Of a DNA stretch of 64,000 nt, positions 18,514-27,897 are shown in pieces (the stretch's first letter is position 1; the number at the start of each line of letters is the position of its first letter). A model generated the notes under the pieces. The model was not told the origin of the DNA. It saw nothing but the letters and a program-made list of their open reading frames with translations, and did not search any database. Both the position numbers and the translations under genes were made by a program. The DNA lies in contig NZ_CP151792.1 in NCBI RefSeq assembly GCF_038446525.1, forward strand, positions 1,488,001 through 1,552,000, read 5' to 3'. Source of the DNA: Methanolobus sp. ZRKC5. GTDB taxonomy: Archaea > Halobacteriota > Methanosarcinia > Methanosarcinales > Methanosarcinaceae.

Positions 18514-20358
18514 ATGATAATAATGCCAACAAAAAAGCTCCTTTCAGCAATCATAATGTTGCTAATTCTTATTGCACCTGTAAGCGCTTATGGAATCAGG
18601 GAGGAGAACATATGGATTTTCCAGGGTTCCTACGACCTGGGAATTGCCGAAAGAGCATACCTGGAAGGCTTCACTATAAAAATACATGAGATCAACGTCG
18701 ATAATGAATCCTCAGCTACATTGTTGGTATACAGGAACTCCATTTTCAAAGAGGCTGTTCAGGTTGATAGTGAATTGAACAGCGAGCATATCTATAACGG
18801 TGAGCTCAAGATCAACGTACTTGCCATAAGCCAGGAGAAAGTCTCACTGGAAATATACAAACAAAAATCTGAACTTGTATGGGTCACTGACATTCCAAAG
18901 ACATCATTCAGAACAGGTGACACGCTAACAGGAGATAAATACAAGATCATCTTTGCTGATATCAATGAAGATGGGGCAGCAATATCAGGAGAGTATGATG
19001 GCAACAAGTTTGAAGGAACTTATAAAACAGGAGACCATCAGAAATTCTCTGATGAGTTCATGATCAATGTAGTATATCTGAAAAAGGATACAAAAGAAGT
19101 GTTTATAGAGACACTAAAACCGGGAGCTCCTGATATAAAATTAGATTCTGCAGATGTAAAAGATAGCTATGAACCAGATGAGTACGTGGAATATGAACTT
19201 CTGGTCACAAACAACGGGACAATACCATTGCATGGGATGATACTGACTACGGAATGTGATGACGGATACGTAGAAGAAGCAACTCAGCAACATTCGATAC
19301 TCGAAGCCGGGAAACAAAAAAAATTCATCATCAAGATTAGACCTGAAAGTGAACCCGTAGGTAAGAACATAAGTATAATTTCAAAAGTTCAGGGCTATGA
19401 TTACAGAGGAAATGAATATAGAAACGAAATCTCGACAGAAGTGAACGTCAAACCGTACATATCCATCGAAAAAGAGATAATTACAAGGGAAAAAGCATCT
19501 GAAAATCCTGAATTTGGAACCGAACAGTACTTCCAGATAATTATTACTCTTGAGAATAAGGCAAACTTCCAGACAGCTGTCACAGTCACAGATGAATTGC
19601 CTGCATCTTTTATTCCCAATGATATAGAAACTACTGAATGGGCAGTATTGCTTGATGCCAGAAGCACAAAGACAATAGAATACTTTGTATCACCTACAGA
19701 ACCTGGGGATTTCATATTCATGCCTGCAACAGTGATATGGAAAGATGGAGGGGAAACCTACACACTGGACTCTGAGAAAACTGATACGCTCTTTCACGTA
19801 AGTGGCTCGAAGGTTATTGTAGAAAAAGAACTCAGTTCCAGTTATATGCTTGTGGGAGAGGAAATAAATGTCACTATTATAGTAATTAATGAAGGTGATA
19901 ACGCTTTTAAAGTATCTTACAAGGAAAGCATTCCTGATGAACTCACTTTCATCGAAGGAGATTACAAGTGGGCTGGAACACTGACAGCAGGAGAGACCAG
20001 GAAGTTCACTTACATTGTACGGGCGGAAAGAGCAGGAGAATACTACCTGCCTATGACCGAACTGAGTACTACAGACGAAGAGGGGAAAAAAGAAAACACT
20101 GTTTCAGCTCAACCTTTCCTTTACATTGATGATGCTCTTGTGGAAGATGAAATCTACATTGAACAAAGCAGCTATAATGAGCCATATGATAGCTCCTTTG
20201 AAAATAGTGATGAGACTGCAACAACAGAGCCTGAGATCACAAGGGTTGAAGCTGCAGGTTTTTTAGCATCTTCATTTGTCAGCCTTTTCCTCTTAATTGG
20301 TGTTGTACCTGGCTTCATATATTTATATATAATCAGAGAATATAAACAAACGAAATAA
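18514..20358 (+). CDS. Membrane-anchored surface protein with DUF11-like repeats
   Basis: The 614-residue product has a signal peptide (LLSAIIMLLILIAPVSA), several beta-sandwich repeats with the phrasing of archaeal S-layer/DUF11 domains (VTNNGTIPLHGM, VTDELPASF, VINEGDNAFKVSYKESIPDELTF), and one C-terminal helix (residues 588-608) followed by a short basic tail. It should stand on the outer face of the membrane. It lies 17 bases after the permease gene, so it may belong to the transporter operon. The start may be the first or second ATG (18514 or 18523); no Shine-Dalgarno is evident. Confidence 0.75.
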   Translation: MIIMPTKKLLSAIIMLLILIAPVSAYGIREENIWIFQGSYDLGIAERAYLEGFTIKIHEINVDNESSATLLVYRNSIFKEAVQVDSELNSEHIYNGELKINVLAISQEKVSLEIYKQKSELVWVTDIPKTSFRTGDTLTGDKYKIIFADINEDGAAISGEYDGNKFEGTYKTGDHQKFSDEFMINVVYLKKDTKEVFIETLKPGAPDIKLDSADVKDSYEPDEYVEYELLVTNNGTIPLHGMILTTECDDGYVEEATQQHSILEAGKQKKFIIKIRPESEPVGKNISIISKVQGYDYRGNEYRNEISTEVNVKPYISIEKEIITREKASENPEFGTEQYFQIIITLENKANFQTAVTVTDELPASFIPNDIETTEWAVLLDARSTKTIEYFVSPTEPGDFIFMPATVIWKDGGETYTLDSEKTDTLFHVSGSKVIVEKELSSSYMLVGEEINVTIIVINEGDNAFKVSYKESIPDELTFIEGDYKWAGTLTAGETRKFTYIVRAERAGEYYLPMTELSTTDEEGKKENTVSAQPFLYIDDALVEDEIYIEQSSYNEPYDSSFENSDETATTEPEITRVEAAGFLASSFVSLFLLIGVVPGFIYLYIIREYKQTK

Positions 20359-20378
20359 ACTGACAGGAGAAAAAGACT

Positions 20379-20795
20379 ATGGGAATTCTAGCTTTTGTAG
20401 GATCAGGGATGCTTTTTGCATTATTTGCCGTGCTAGTACTTTTTGTTCTGATCAATATGTCTTCCAGACTTGCACTCATTATTCTGTTCATTACACCCCT
20501 TTTTTTTATGCTCCTAATACCAGGAACTTCAATAGCTTTCCTTTCTTACAGACAGATGCTCCTTGCAAACGGACTTGTACCCATAAACAATTTCCACATA
20601 TTGCTAATGCTCTGGTCCACCCTTATAGGAATAATACTGTACACTGAGTTTTTGACATGGTATCTTGGAAAGGGTGCAAAGATGAAGAAAGGAAGTACAG
20701 GCAATAGTCAAAATATGGAAACTTTTGGAAACGTACTACAAAATACATCTTCTGCAATCGAAAAAGTAAAAGATAACGTTCTGAAACGTAATTAA
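20379..20795 (+). CDS. Small membrane protein of unknown function
   Basis: A 138-residue protein with three hydrophobic helices in the first 95 residues and a polar C-terminal tail. An AGGAG Shine-Dalgarno precedes the ATG. I do not recognise a family. It follows the surface-protein gene by 20 bases and precedes a TM2-like gene by 12, so it is part of the same run of envelope genes. Confidence 0.7.
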   Translation: MGILAFVGSGMLFALFAVLVLFVLINMSSRLALIILFITPLFFMLLIPGTSIAFLSYRQMLLANGLVPINNFHILLMLWSTLIGIILYTEFLTWYLGKGAKMKKGSTGNSQNMETFGNVLQNTSSAIEKVKDNVLKRN

Positions 20796-20807
20796 CATCT
20801 GGCAAAA

Positions 20808-21140
20808 TTGTTATGCAAAGGGAACTATACCCTATTACATAGTTATGGGGGAATAAGTCTGACAGATGAAGAAGAGAAGTATGTTATAAATGTAGAGGAA
20901 GACGAAGAACATAAACCAATGCCATGGAGATCCGCACTCTATTCCCTGGTATTCCCTGGACTTGGGCAGATGTACAACGGAGATTTTGCCAGAGGTTCTT
21001 ACTATTTTGTAATTGCGTTTATACTGATTGTTGCATCATATCTTGTAATACCTATATTGATACTGATCGTTTTCTGGCTGTACAACATATATCAGGCTTT
21101 TAGTTTTGCCAGAAATTATGAAGCTAATGAACAGGGCTGA
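20808..21140 (+). CDS. TM2-like small membrane protein
   Basis: An acidic N-terminus of about 35 residues is followed by two membrane helices with a TM2-like pattern: PWRSALYSLVFPGLGQMYNGDFARG, then a hydrophobic stretch and FWLYNIYQAFSFAR. The G-x-G-Q-x-Y-x-G core is typical of TM2 proteins, whose role is unclear. The start is uncertain: a TTG at 20808 opens the frame, and the conserved region begins near residue 38. Confidence 0.65.
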   Translation: MLCKGNYTLLHSYGGISLTDEEEKYVINVEEDEEHKPMPWRSALYSLVFPGLGQMYNGDFARGSYYFVIAFILIVASYLVIPILILIVFWLYNIYQAFSFARNYEANEQG

Positions 21141-21175
21141 GAAAAAAGGAATAATAAAGGAGGCTAAGGCCCATG

Positions 21176-22006
21176 TTATGCTGGATTATTCCTGTTATAA
21201 GGTGCAGCAGCCAGTGATGAAATGCTACCTGCAGAAATGGAATTGTAAACAGGCTGCGTAGGTGCAAGCCATACGGCTCCTGTTCCTTCAAATGTCTGCA
21301 GGAGACCTTCGCCGGACGTTAGTTTACCAGCAATGCCTTTTCCGGATCTTTCAACACTGAATTTTACTGAATCAGACCTTAAAAGAGCAAAGTTTCCGTC
21401 AACCTGAAGTCTTTCATTGTCAAGTGTATATTTCAATATTTCACCCATGGGAACCGGGCTTTCAAGAATACATGTGCCTGTGCCACTGATCTTTGTCTGG
21501 AACCAGCCATCGCCGCCAAATAAACCGGCAGTTATGTTCTTCTGGCTTGCAACACCAACTTCCAGAGATGACTCGGAACAGTAGAATATACCCTTGTCTA
21601 CAATAATAGTACCATTGTCCAGCGTTACTGCCAGAAAATGACTGAAACTGGGTTCAAGGAATATCTCGCCTGTACCTTTGTAGAGAGGATTGAAAGCAGA
21701 CTCATTTGTAAGCTTGTTCTTTAGCATCTTCTTTGCAAGACCGCCAACGCCACCTATATTGGCATCACATGCAATATTTCCTTTGTGAAAATAAAGAGCA
21801 CCGGGTTCGACTATAACGCCACTATCATTCAAGGTTACTTTTACCTGTTTCAGATGCATACCTGCCATCTGTGTATAATGCAGGTTCCTTGCAATGGCAG
21901 GGTCCTTGCTTCCGGTTAAAGAATTGTACTGAAGGATCTCTGCTTTAAAATCACCTTTGTCAACACTGTCAAGGACAGTTATATTGTTATAGAATTTTGT
22001 TTCCAC
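21176..22006 (-). CDS. AIM24 / TIGR00266-family protein
   Basis: This 276-residue beta-rich protein resembles the AIM24 family. Typical stretches are VIVEPGALYFHKGNI, GTGEIFLEPSF, KGIFYCSESSLEVGV, GLFGGDGWFQTKISGTG and the later AVWLAP. AIM24 folds are trimeric, and in mitochondria influence the inner membrane; the prokaryotic role is unknown. It is a single gene between two convergent/divergent neighbours. Confidence 0.82.
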   Translation of the reverse strand: METKFYNNITVLDSVDKGDFKAEILQYNSLTGSKDPAIARNLHYTQMAGMHLKQVKVTLNDSGVIVEPGALYFHKGNIACDANIGGVGGLAKKMLKNKLTNESAFNPLYKGTGEIFLEPSFSHFLAVTLDNGTIIVDKGIFYCSESSLEVGVASQKNITAGLFGGDGWFQTKISGTGTCILESPVPMGEILKYTLDNERLQVDGNFALLRSDSVKFSVERSGKGIAGKLTSGEGLLQTFEGTGAVWLAPTQPVYNSISAGSISSLAAAPYNRNNPA

Positions 22007-22164
22007 TATAATACCACATCCAGAAGAAAAACAGCACCAAGACGCATCAGCATTGGCGCTAACTTATAATATATTTATAGATATATAATATATAAACATA
22101 TCCTTTTTTAATCCATGACTGAGATATAAAGTCTGACAACCCATAAAGGTCCCTGAAATTAAGC

Positions 22165-22956
22165 ATGAACCCAAATCCTAGAAAACACGGAACAGCACCA
22201 TACACAATTGCAGTCGTCCATGGTGGTCCCGGAGCGCCGGGAACGGTGACAGAACTGGCCATTGAACTTTCAAGCAGGTCAATGACAGGAGTATTGGAAC
22301 CACTGCAGACATCAATGAGTATCGAAGGGCAGATAAGGGAATTGAGAAAAATGCTGAAAAAAAATGGGAAACTGCCTGTTTCACTGATAGGGCATTCCTG
22401 GGGTGCATGGCTTGCCTTTATGTTTGCCGCACATTACCCTTCCTATGTGAAGAAACTGATACTTGTTGCAAGCGGACCTTTTGAAGAAAGGTATGCCTCC
22501 ACAGTTATGCAAACAAGACTTGAACGCATGAGTGAAAGCGAAATAGAAGAGTACCTGCATCTTAGCTCAAGTATGAGTGATCCATCTGTGGCAAATAAAA
22601 ATCATGTCTTTGCAAAATTCGGGAAACTTATCTCAGCTGCAGATTCTTTTGATCTTGTGCCTTATGAAGGAGCAAATGCAGGGTTTATGCATGATGTTAA
22701 TAGAAGTATATGGAACGAAGCCAGTTATTTGAGAAGAAGCGGAAAACTGCTTGATATGGGAGAACACATAAAATGTCCTGTAGTTGCAATTCATGGGAAT
22801 CATGACCCACATCCTTTTGAAGGAGTAAAAGCCCCTCTTTCAAAGAGGTTAAAACACTTCAGGTTTACCATGTTGGAGAACTGTGGACATTATCCCTGGC
22901 AGGAAAAACATGCTTCAGAAAAGTTTTACCAGGTAATCCAAAAAGAACTTTTGTGA
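22165..22956 (+). CDS. Alpha/beta hydrolase
   Basis: The 263-residue protein shows the alpha/beta hydrolase pattern: oxyanion-hole HGGPGAPG near residue 20, the nucleophile elbow GHSWGAW (serine near residue 81), the acid segment AIHGNHDPHPFEG and the catalytic histidine in NCGHYPW. The substrate cannot be told. The ATG lies about 160 bases from the divergent AIM24 gene; that gap contains AT-rich TATA-like runs. Confidence 0.88.
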   Translation: MNPNPRKHGTAPYTIAVVHGGPGAPGTVTELAIELSSRSMTGVLEPLQTSMSIEGQIRELRKMLKKNGKLPVSLIGHSWGAWLAFMFAAHYPSYVKKLILVASGPFEERYASTVMQTRLERMSESEIEEYLHLSSSMSDPSVANKNHVFAKFGKLISAADSFDLVPYEGANAGFMHDVNRSIWNEASYLRRSGKLLDMGEHIKCPVVAIHGNHDPHPFEGVKAPLSKRLKHFRFTMLENCGHYPWQEKHASEKFYQVIQKELL

Positions 22957-23027
22957 GAGAATGGAAAAAGAAGAAGAAACAAAACTTACGGATCCTTAAC
23001 CAAACAGATGGTCCGGTCTTTTAATTC

Positions 23028-23885
23028 CTATCTTTTGCAGACACCGGCCTTTGCATTCATATAAGAATCAAACGACAGTTCCATTGTACCTTTGACTTCA
23101 ATGACATTCATATCAAAGTACTTTGCAAAATCAGAAACCGATCTGTCATAATCACTGTTTGTAAGCGACGGAGTATTTATCTTGAAAACTTGTTCATATT
23201 CCGGATTGTCAAAATATTTTTTGATATCATTGAATTCTGGTGTTGATCCATCCAGCCATTCCTGAAAACTGAAACTCCACATTGGAGTCGTATATATAGA
23301 ACCTTTCCCGCCCCACTTGACTTTTGTTTCAGTATAGCTGCTATTTCCACCGAGGGCCACACTGATGCAATCATCCGCAACCCCCTTGTTATTGTCTTTC
23401 AGGAAATAGACAGGACACTCAAGTGATTTTAAGTCAGCCTCAGATTCAGAACTATAAGCACATTTCCCGTAAAAAATCAGGATTCCATCAGATATTTTTG
23501 ACATTTCCCTAGCATTACGACATACTTCAGAGTGCAGGCGATCCAGATCAGCATGCAGGTTCTTTGACAGGAGATTTACCACAATAATGAGCTGTTCATC
23601 CTTCTTTGCTTTAAGTTCAGCATGGATATTTTTAAGAAAATCAAATTTTGAAAAGCGCAGAATGAGGTCTAAAAAGATATTGCGCTCATTTTCTGTAACG
23701 ATGTCTGGTAGCCTGTCAAAATGAAATACCAATGGGTGAAGTTCTTTAGACTTAAGTTTTCTTGTTAACCTGAAGCTATTCGTATTTTCAACTAAGTACA
23801 ACTGTTTGATACCATGATCTTTAGAGAGAACATGTACGAGTTCATCTTCAAGCATTTCACAGGCAAGTATACTCAGGACAGGCAT
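23028..23885 (-). CDS. DUF1638 protein, second of a pair
   Basis: A 285-residue DUF1638 protein. The N-terminus VLSILACEMLEDELVHVLSKD, the central DGILIFYGKCAY and the FLKDNNKGVADDCISVALGG segment match the family, which is frequent in methylotrophic methanogens, sometimes near corrinoid methyltransferases. The upstream neighbour is a diverged paralogue, 16 bases away, so the pair arose by duplication. The function is unknown; conserved Cys residues (near C8, C147) might bind metal. Confidence 0.8.
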   Translation of the reverse strand: MPVLSILACEMLEDELVHVLSKDHGIKQLYLVENTNSFRLTRKLKSKELHPLVFHFDRLPDIVTENERNIFLDLILRFSKFDFLKNIHAELKAKKDEQLIIVVNLLSKNLHADLDRLHSEVCRNAREMSKISDGILIFYGKCAYSSESEADLKSLECPVYFLKDNNKGVADDCISVALGGNSSYTETKVKWGGKGSIYTTPMWSFSFQEWLDGSTPEFNDIKKYFDNPEYEQVFKINTPSLTNSDYDRSVSDFAKYFDMNVIEVKGTMELSFDSYMNAKAGVCKR

Positions 23886-23901
23886 AGCAAAACCAGTTTC
23901 A

Positions 23902-24708
23902 TTAGTTACTGTTACTTATTTCGTTCTTGATGGAATGGTAACATTTCTCAAATATTTCCTGATTGCCGCTAATCTCGAATACGCTGTATCCGAACAACTT
24001 TGCATGTTCTTCTACCTTTTTATCAAAGTCCTTTACATAATTAAGACCAGTGTTGACCTTTGCAACTCTTGAATATCCAGAAAGGTCACTAATCATTTTT
24101 GTCAGCTTCACGAATTCTTCAGGATTTGAATCAAAATCGTACCCTGTGAGAGGGAACTCTTTCCATGCATGAGCAAACATAGGTGTGTGAAAGAAAGCAG
24201 GCTCTTTACTGTTTTCTTTCAGCAATTTCAAGTAGTTTGCACAACCACCTACAGTTGCCCCTATACAGTCATCTACGATTCTATCATCATTATCCCTAAG
24301 TATCCGTACTGTGCAGCCATCTTCTTCCATAGAGAAGTCTTTCTCTACATCACCCAGAACATTACCACAAAGACCGTAAAAAAGGAGGATTCCGCTGGAA
24401 AATGGTATCATTTCCCTTATGGTTTGATAGACTTCAGATTTCAGGTTTTTTGGCACCATGTGAAGTCCAAGTTCCAGAATGTTAACCACAACAGTTAGTT
24501 CATCCCCATTCTCGGCTTCAATAATAGGTGGCATCTCTTCAAAAGGAACAATATCATAGCAGACTTGTTGTTCAGCAAGTTTTTCAGTAAACTCTTGGAT
24601 ATCTTTATTTTCTACTATTATAATTTTCTTGATTTCAGGATCATTGCTTAAAAGCCAGACAATTTCATCCTGAAGTATTTTACATGAAATAATACTCATG
24701 GTGTTCAT
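23902..24708 (-). CDS. DUF1638 protein, first of a pair
   Basis: The 268-residue paralogue of the next gene, with SIISCKILQDEIVWLLSNDPEI at its N-terminus, SGILLFYGLCGNVLG in the middle and ILRDNDDRIVDDCIGATVGG. Both members share the cysteine in the first strand and the YG-x-C motif. A palindrome matching one upstream of the TetR gene lies 78-95 bases before its start, so it is probably controlled by TetR. Function unknown. Confidence 0.8.
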   Translation of the reverse strand: MNTMSIISCKILQDEIVWLLSNDPEIKKIIIVENKDIQEFTEKLAEQQVCYDIVPFEEMPPIIEAENGDELTVVVNILELGLHMVPKNLKSEVYQTIREMIPFSSGILLFYGLCGNVLGDVEKDFSMEEDGCTVRILRDNDDRIVDDCIGATVGGCANYLKLLKENSKEPAFFHTPMFAHAWKEFPLTGYDFDSNPEEFVKLTKMISDLSGYSRVAKVNTGLNYVKDFDKKVEEHAKLFGYSVFEISGNQEIFEKCYHSIKNEISNSN

Positions 24709-24785
24709 TATAATGTCTCCTCAATGATGGTGGGTAACATGGTGGCCAATTCTTTAAGGAAAAATTGAGCATATAAAGATATGCT

Positions 24786-24803
24786 ACTTACATATAAGTA
24801 AGT
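24786..24803. promoter_or_regulatory. Probable TetR operator before the DUF1638 genes
   Basis: The 18-bp sequence ACTTACATATAAGTAAGT is a palindrome with one mismatched pair. Its outer bases, ACTTA and GTAAGT, recur in the same spacing at 25456-25473 upstream of the tetR-like gene. Two matching palindromes around one TetR gene are good evidence for its binding site. Confidence 0.6.
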
Positions 24804-24821
24804 TATGCTTCAGAAAAAAAA

Positions 24822-25427
24822 TTAATCTTTCCAAGCAAGATCTGATTTGATCAGAGCGATAGACCTTACAAGTGTTTTTCTCCCCTTGATGCTGGATAAT
24901 TGCCTGGCACCCAGCAGAGACTCAAAGACTACTTCCGCACGCGTCTCCGCCGGACCGGAGAAATTAAACTTCCCCTGCTCCCGACCGGCATTAAGAACCT
25001 CGGTTAGCCAGGACAATATATCATCAAGTAGCAACATATTTTGCATTTTAACCTTTTCCGGAAGCTCTTCAAAACCAAGGATCACAGAACCAGGAGGACA
25101 GATACTTTTCCCTTCATCAAACTCCCTCAATGCAAAATCAAAATAGTATTGGAGCTGCTCCTGCTCAGAACCCCCTGAATATGCTATCTGGAAAACATCT
25201 CCCACTATGTTCTTTCTGCTCTCTTCAAGCAGGGCGGCAACTAGGTCTTCCTTTTTGGGATAATAATGATGAATGGCAGCATTTTTAATTCCCAGTTTCT
25301 GGGAAATATCCTTGTAACTGAATCCATGATAACCCCGGCTTTGCAAAAAAATCCTTGCATAATGAAGTATCTGTTGATTAGTCTGGTTCATATATTTCAT
25401 AGCAACACACGCATCCATTATATACAT
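24822..25427 (-). CDS. TetR-family regulator
   Basis: The 201-residue protein has a TetR HTH (FLQSRGYHGFSYKDISQKLGIKNAAIHHYYPKKEDLVAALLEE) and a helical ligand domain with GSVILGFEELP in the AcrR/YcdC style. The start may be residue 13 (MNQTNQQ, 25391) rather than the first ATG. Palindromes on both sides suggest it controls itself and the DUF1638 pair. The ligand is unknown. Confidence 0.87.
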   Translation of the reverse strand: MYIMDACVAMKYMNQTNQQILHYARIFLQSRGYHGFSYKDISQKLGIKNAAIHHYYPKKEDLVAALLEESRKNIVGDVFQIAYSGGSEQEQLQYYFDFALREFDEGKSICPPGSVILGFEELPEKVKMQNMLLLDDILSWLTEVLNAGREQGKFNFSGPAETRAEVVFESLLGARQLSSIKGRKTLVRSIALIKSDLAWKD

Positions 25428-25455
25428 AATTACATATGATATCTAATCATTAAAT

Positions 25456-25473
25456 ACTTATTGATTAGTAAGT
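25456..25473. promoter_or_regulatory. Probable TetR operator before its own gene
   Basis: ACTTATTGATTAGTAAGT has the same ACTTA...GTAAGT arms and 18-bp length as the palindrome at 24786-24803. It lies 29-46 bases upstream of the first ATG, where it would overlap an archaeal promoter, which suits autorepression. Confidence 0.55.
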
Positions 25474-25572
25474 AATTGTGAAAGAAAAAACAATAATCAA
25501 AAACAAAGATATTGAATTTAACAATTCCTGAATGAAAACAGAATAAAAAGAAATAAAAAAAGAAAAAGGAAA

Positions 25573-27345
25573 TTACTCATCCAGAATATTGTGGTAGTAA
25601 TATTCTCCTTTGGCTTTTTGTTCCCTGTCAAGCCTGGAATCCTGTTTATTTACCCTTGGACGGGAAGTATCTTCATCGCGTCTGAATGTTATGTCGAGGT
25701 TTGCCAGGAATTTGTTCATGCCATCCTGCATGCTTGAAGGAGAATGTGCTTTACCGTAAACTGCAGGTTCACCCTCAAAGACTATAAGACGCTCACTTAA
25801 CATGTCTATCATATAGATATCATGGTCAACGACCATTGCAGTCTTGCGGTTGTTCTCTGCAAACCTCTTGATCACTTTTGTCGCCATTGAACGCTGTTCT
25901 ACGTCAAGGTGAGCACTTGGTTCATCAAGAATGTACATGTCAGCATCTTGTGAAAGACATGCTGCAATAGCTACCCTCTGGAGTTCTCCACCACTGAGCT
26001 CTGTAATCAGGTGATCGTAAAGTCGTTCTATCTGCAGGGGTATGGCAATCTCAGACTGATAATAACTTGTGTCGAACCTGTTGCACAGACCACGCAGGTA
26101 ATATTGAACTGGAATAGCCGTGTCAGCCTTGATGTATTGTGGTTTGTATGATATTTTTATGTCGAGGTCAAGTTCACCCTCATCCGGCTGCACTTCTCCT
26201 GCAAGTATCTTGACGAATGTGGATTTACCTATACCGTTGGGACCTACTATTCCCAGAACCTCTCCTTGTTTTAGTGAACCGTCATCGGTTGAAAGAGAGA
26301 ATCCCTCACCATATTTTTTGGAAAAGCCGTCATAATCCACAAGAGTGTTAATATCAGCCCCTACTCTTGGAGGATGAACCTCGAATTTGATGGCTTCAGG
26401 ACGCACACGCACGTTCTCTTCAGGAAGGTAACCTTTGAGGTACTGATTTATGGCAACACGCACGCTTTTAGGGTGGGTCATCACACCGTAGCCTCCAGGT
26501 TCACCATATGCAACATGCACAACATCGGCAAGCATGTCAAGTATAGCAAGGTCATGCTCTACAACAAGTACGGCTTTTTCTTCTGCAATTTCCTGAATTA
26601 GTTGCGCTGTATTGATACGCTGGTAAATATCAAGATAAGGACTTATCTCATCGAAGAAGTAGAAGTCAGCATCTTTTGCAGCACATGCGGCAATAGCTAC
26701 CCTCTGAAGTTCACCGCCACTGAGTTCCGTTATCTTATGGTCAAGGACATGTGAAAGGTTGAGACGCTCAACCAGTTCTGAGAGGTTCCCTTTTTCATCA
26801 GTCTTGTCAAGAAGTTCGCTGGTCTTTCCCTTGAAAGCCTTGGGAATCATATCCACATACTGTGGTTTCTGGGAAACTTTGATATTGCCGTCTATAACAT
26901 CGCTGAAATAGTCATGGAGAGCTGTACCGGCATAGTGTTCGAGTACTTTATCCCAATTGCCGCTTTCCTGTGAGAAATTTGGTACAAGAGTGCCGGAAAG
27001 TATCTGGACTGCCGTACTTTTACCGATACCATTGGGTCCGAGGATACCAGTGACCCTGCCAACCTGTGGGATTGGCAGACCATAGAGGGCAAATCCGTTT
27101 TGACCATACCTGTGGGTTGGTTCTGTAAGGGCTTCAGGAAGCCCAATGATCATTATAGCTTCAAAAGGACACTTGTGGACACAGATACCACAGCCCACGC
27201 AAAGTTCTTCGGATACTACTGGCTTACCATCATCTCCGAAAATAATAGTCTCGTCCCCGGTCCTTACACGAGGACAGTACTTTTCACATTCATGACTGCA
27301 ACGTCTTGGCTGGCATCTGTCTTTATTCAATATAGCAATTCGCAT
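25573..27345 (-). CDS. ABCE1/Rli1 ribosome recycling ATPase
   Basis: ABCE1 splits ribosomes after termination. The N-terminus holds two 4Fe-4S clusters (CQPRRCSHECEKYC and CVGCGICVHKCPFEA). Two ABC domains follow, with Walker A GPNGIGKST twice, signatures LSGGELQRVAIAAC twice and Walker B segments ending in FDE and LDEPS. At 590 residues it has the normal length. The two halves are similar enough to explain the repeated DNA. It stands as a single essential gene. Confidence 0.97.
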   Translation of the reverse strand: MRIAILNKDRCQPRRCSHECEKYCPRVRTGDETIIFGDDGKPVVSEELCVGCGICVHKCPFEAIMIIGLPEALTEPTHRYGQNGFALYGLPIPQVGRVTGILGPNGIGKSTAVQILSGTLVPNFSQESGNWDKVLEHYAGTALHDYFSDVIDGNIKVSQKPQYVDMIPKAFKGKTSELLDKTDEKGNLSELVERLNLSHVLDHKITELSGGELQRVAIAACAAKDADFYFFDEISPYLDIYQRINTAQLIQEIAEEKAVLVVEHDLAILDMLADVVHVAYGEPGGYGVMTHPKSVRVAINQYLKGYLPEENVRVRPEAIKFEVHPPRVGADINTLVDYDGFSKKYGEGFSLSTDDGSLKQGEVLGIVGPNGIGKSTFVKILAGEVQPDEGELDLDIKISYKPQYIKADTAIPVQYYLRGLCNRFDTSYYQSEIAIPLQIERLYDHLITELSGGELQRVAIAACLSQDADMYILDEPSAHLDVEQRSMATKVIKRFAENNRKTAMVVDHDIYMIDMLSERLIVFEGEPAVYGKAHSPSSMQDGMNKFLANLDITFRRDEDTSRPRVNKQDSRLDREQKAKGEYYYHNILDE

Positions 27346-27396
27346 GTAAAATCCCTGTCAGTGATAAATATAATAGATAAAGGTAAAAAGAGAAGA

Positions 27397-27810
27397 TCAA
27401 TTAAGGAGCAGTGTCCATGTTACTAGACAGAAATCTATAACGATGAACTCAACATAGAACCAGTCCTTAAAGCCGAATTCCTTTACTTTGATCTTGAATA
27501 GTGGGAATACCAGTTTCATTGCGTAGAAGGAAAGTGCAGCAATGATGGTCAGTATTGCATACCATTTCACAGTGGGGTCATCAGCAATACCAAGCTGTAT
27601 GTAGGCAAGAATACCCGCTATTATACCGATAATAGCTGCAACTGCCGTTTTGATGATACCCTCCATGTGAGCTATTTTCCTTTCTTCCGGAGTCTTCACC
27701 TTAAATGTGACCTTCCCGGAGCCGGATGAAGTAGGAGCTGGTTGCGCAATATCAGTGGATTCTTGCTTAGATGAAGCCTCTGATTGCTTTTTTTTGGATG
27801 ATTTTGACAA
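27397..27810 (-). CDS. Small three-helix membrane protein, EMC6-like
   Basis: A 137-residue protein with a polar Ser/Lys-rich N-terminus of about 45 residues and three hydrophobic helices. The C-terminal segment FGFKDWFYVEFIVIDFCLVTWTLLLN resembles archaeal EMC6-like proteins, which are thought to help membrane-protein insertion. The assignment rests on helix pattern and this tail only. Confidence 0.6.
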   Translation of the reverse strand: MSKSSKKKQSEASSKQESTDIAQPAPTSSGSGKVTFKVKTPEERKIAHMEGIIKTAVAAIIGIIAGILAYIQLGIADDPTVKWYAILTIIAALSFYAMKLVFPLFKIKVKEFGFKDWFYVEFIVIDFCLVTWTLLLN

Positions 27811-27897
27811 TTGATCTGATCTCCTGGTTCAACTTGGATAGTGTGAGTACTATAAAAACCAATACTTATATAAATGTTTATCCTGCCAGACGGCATA

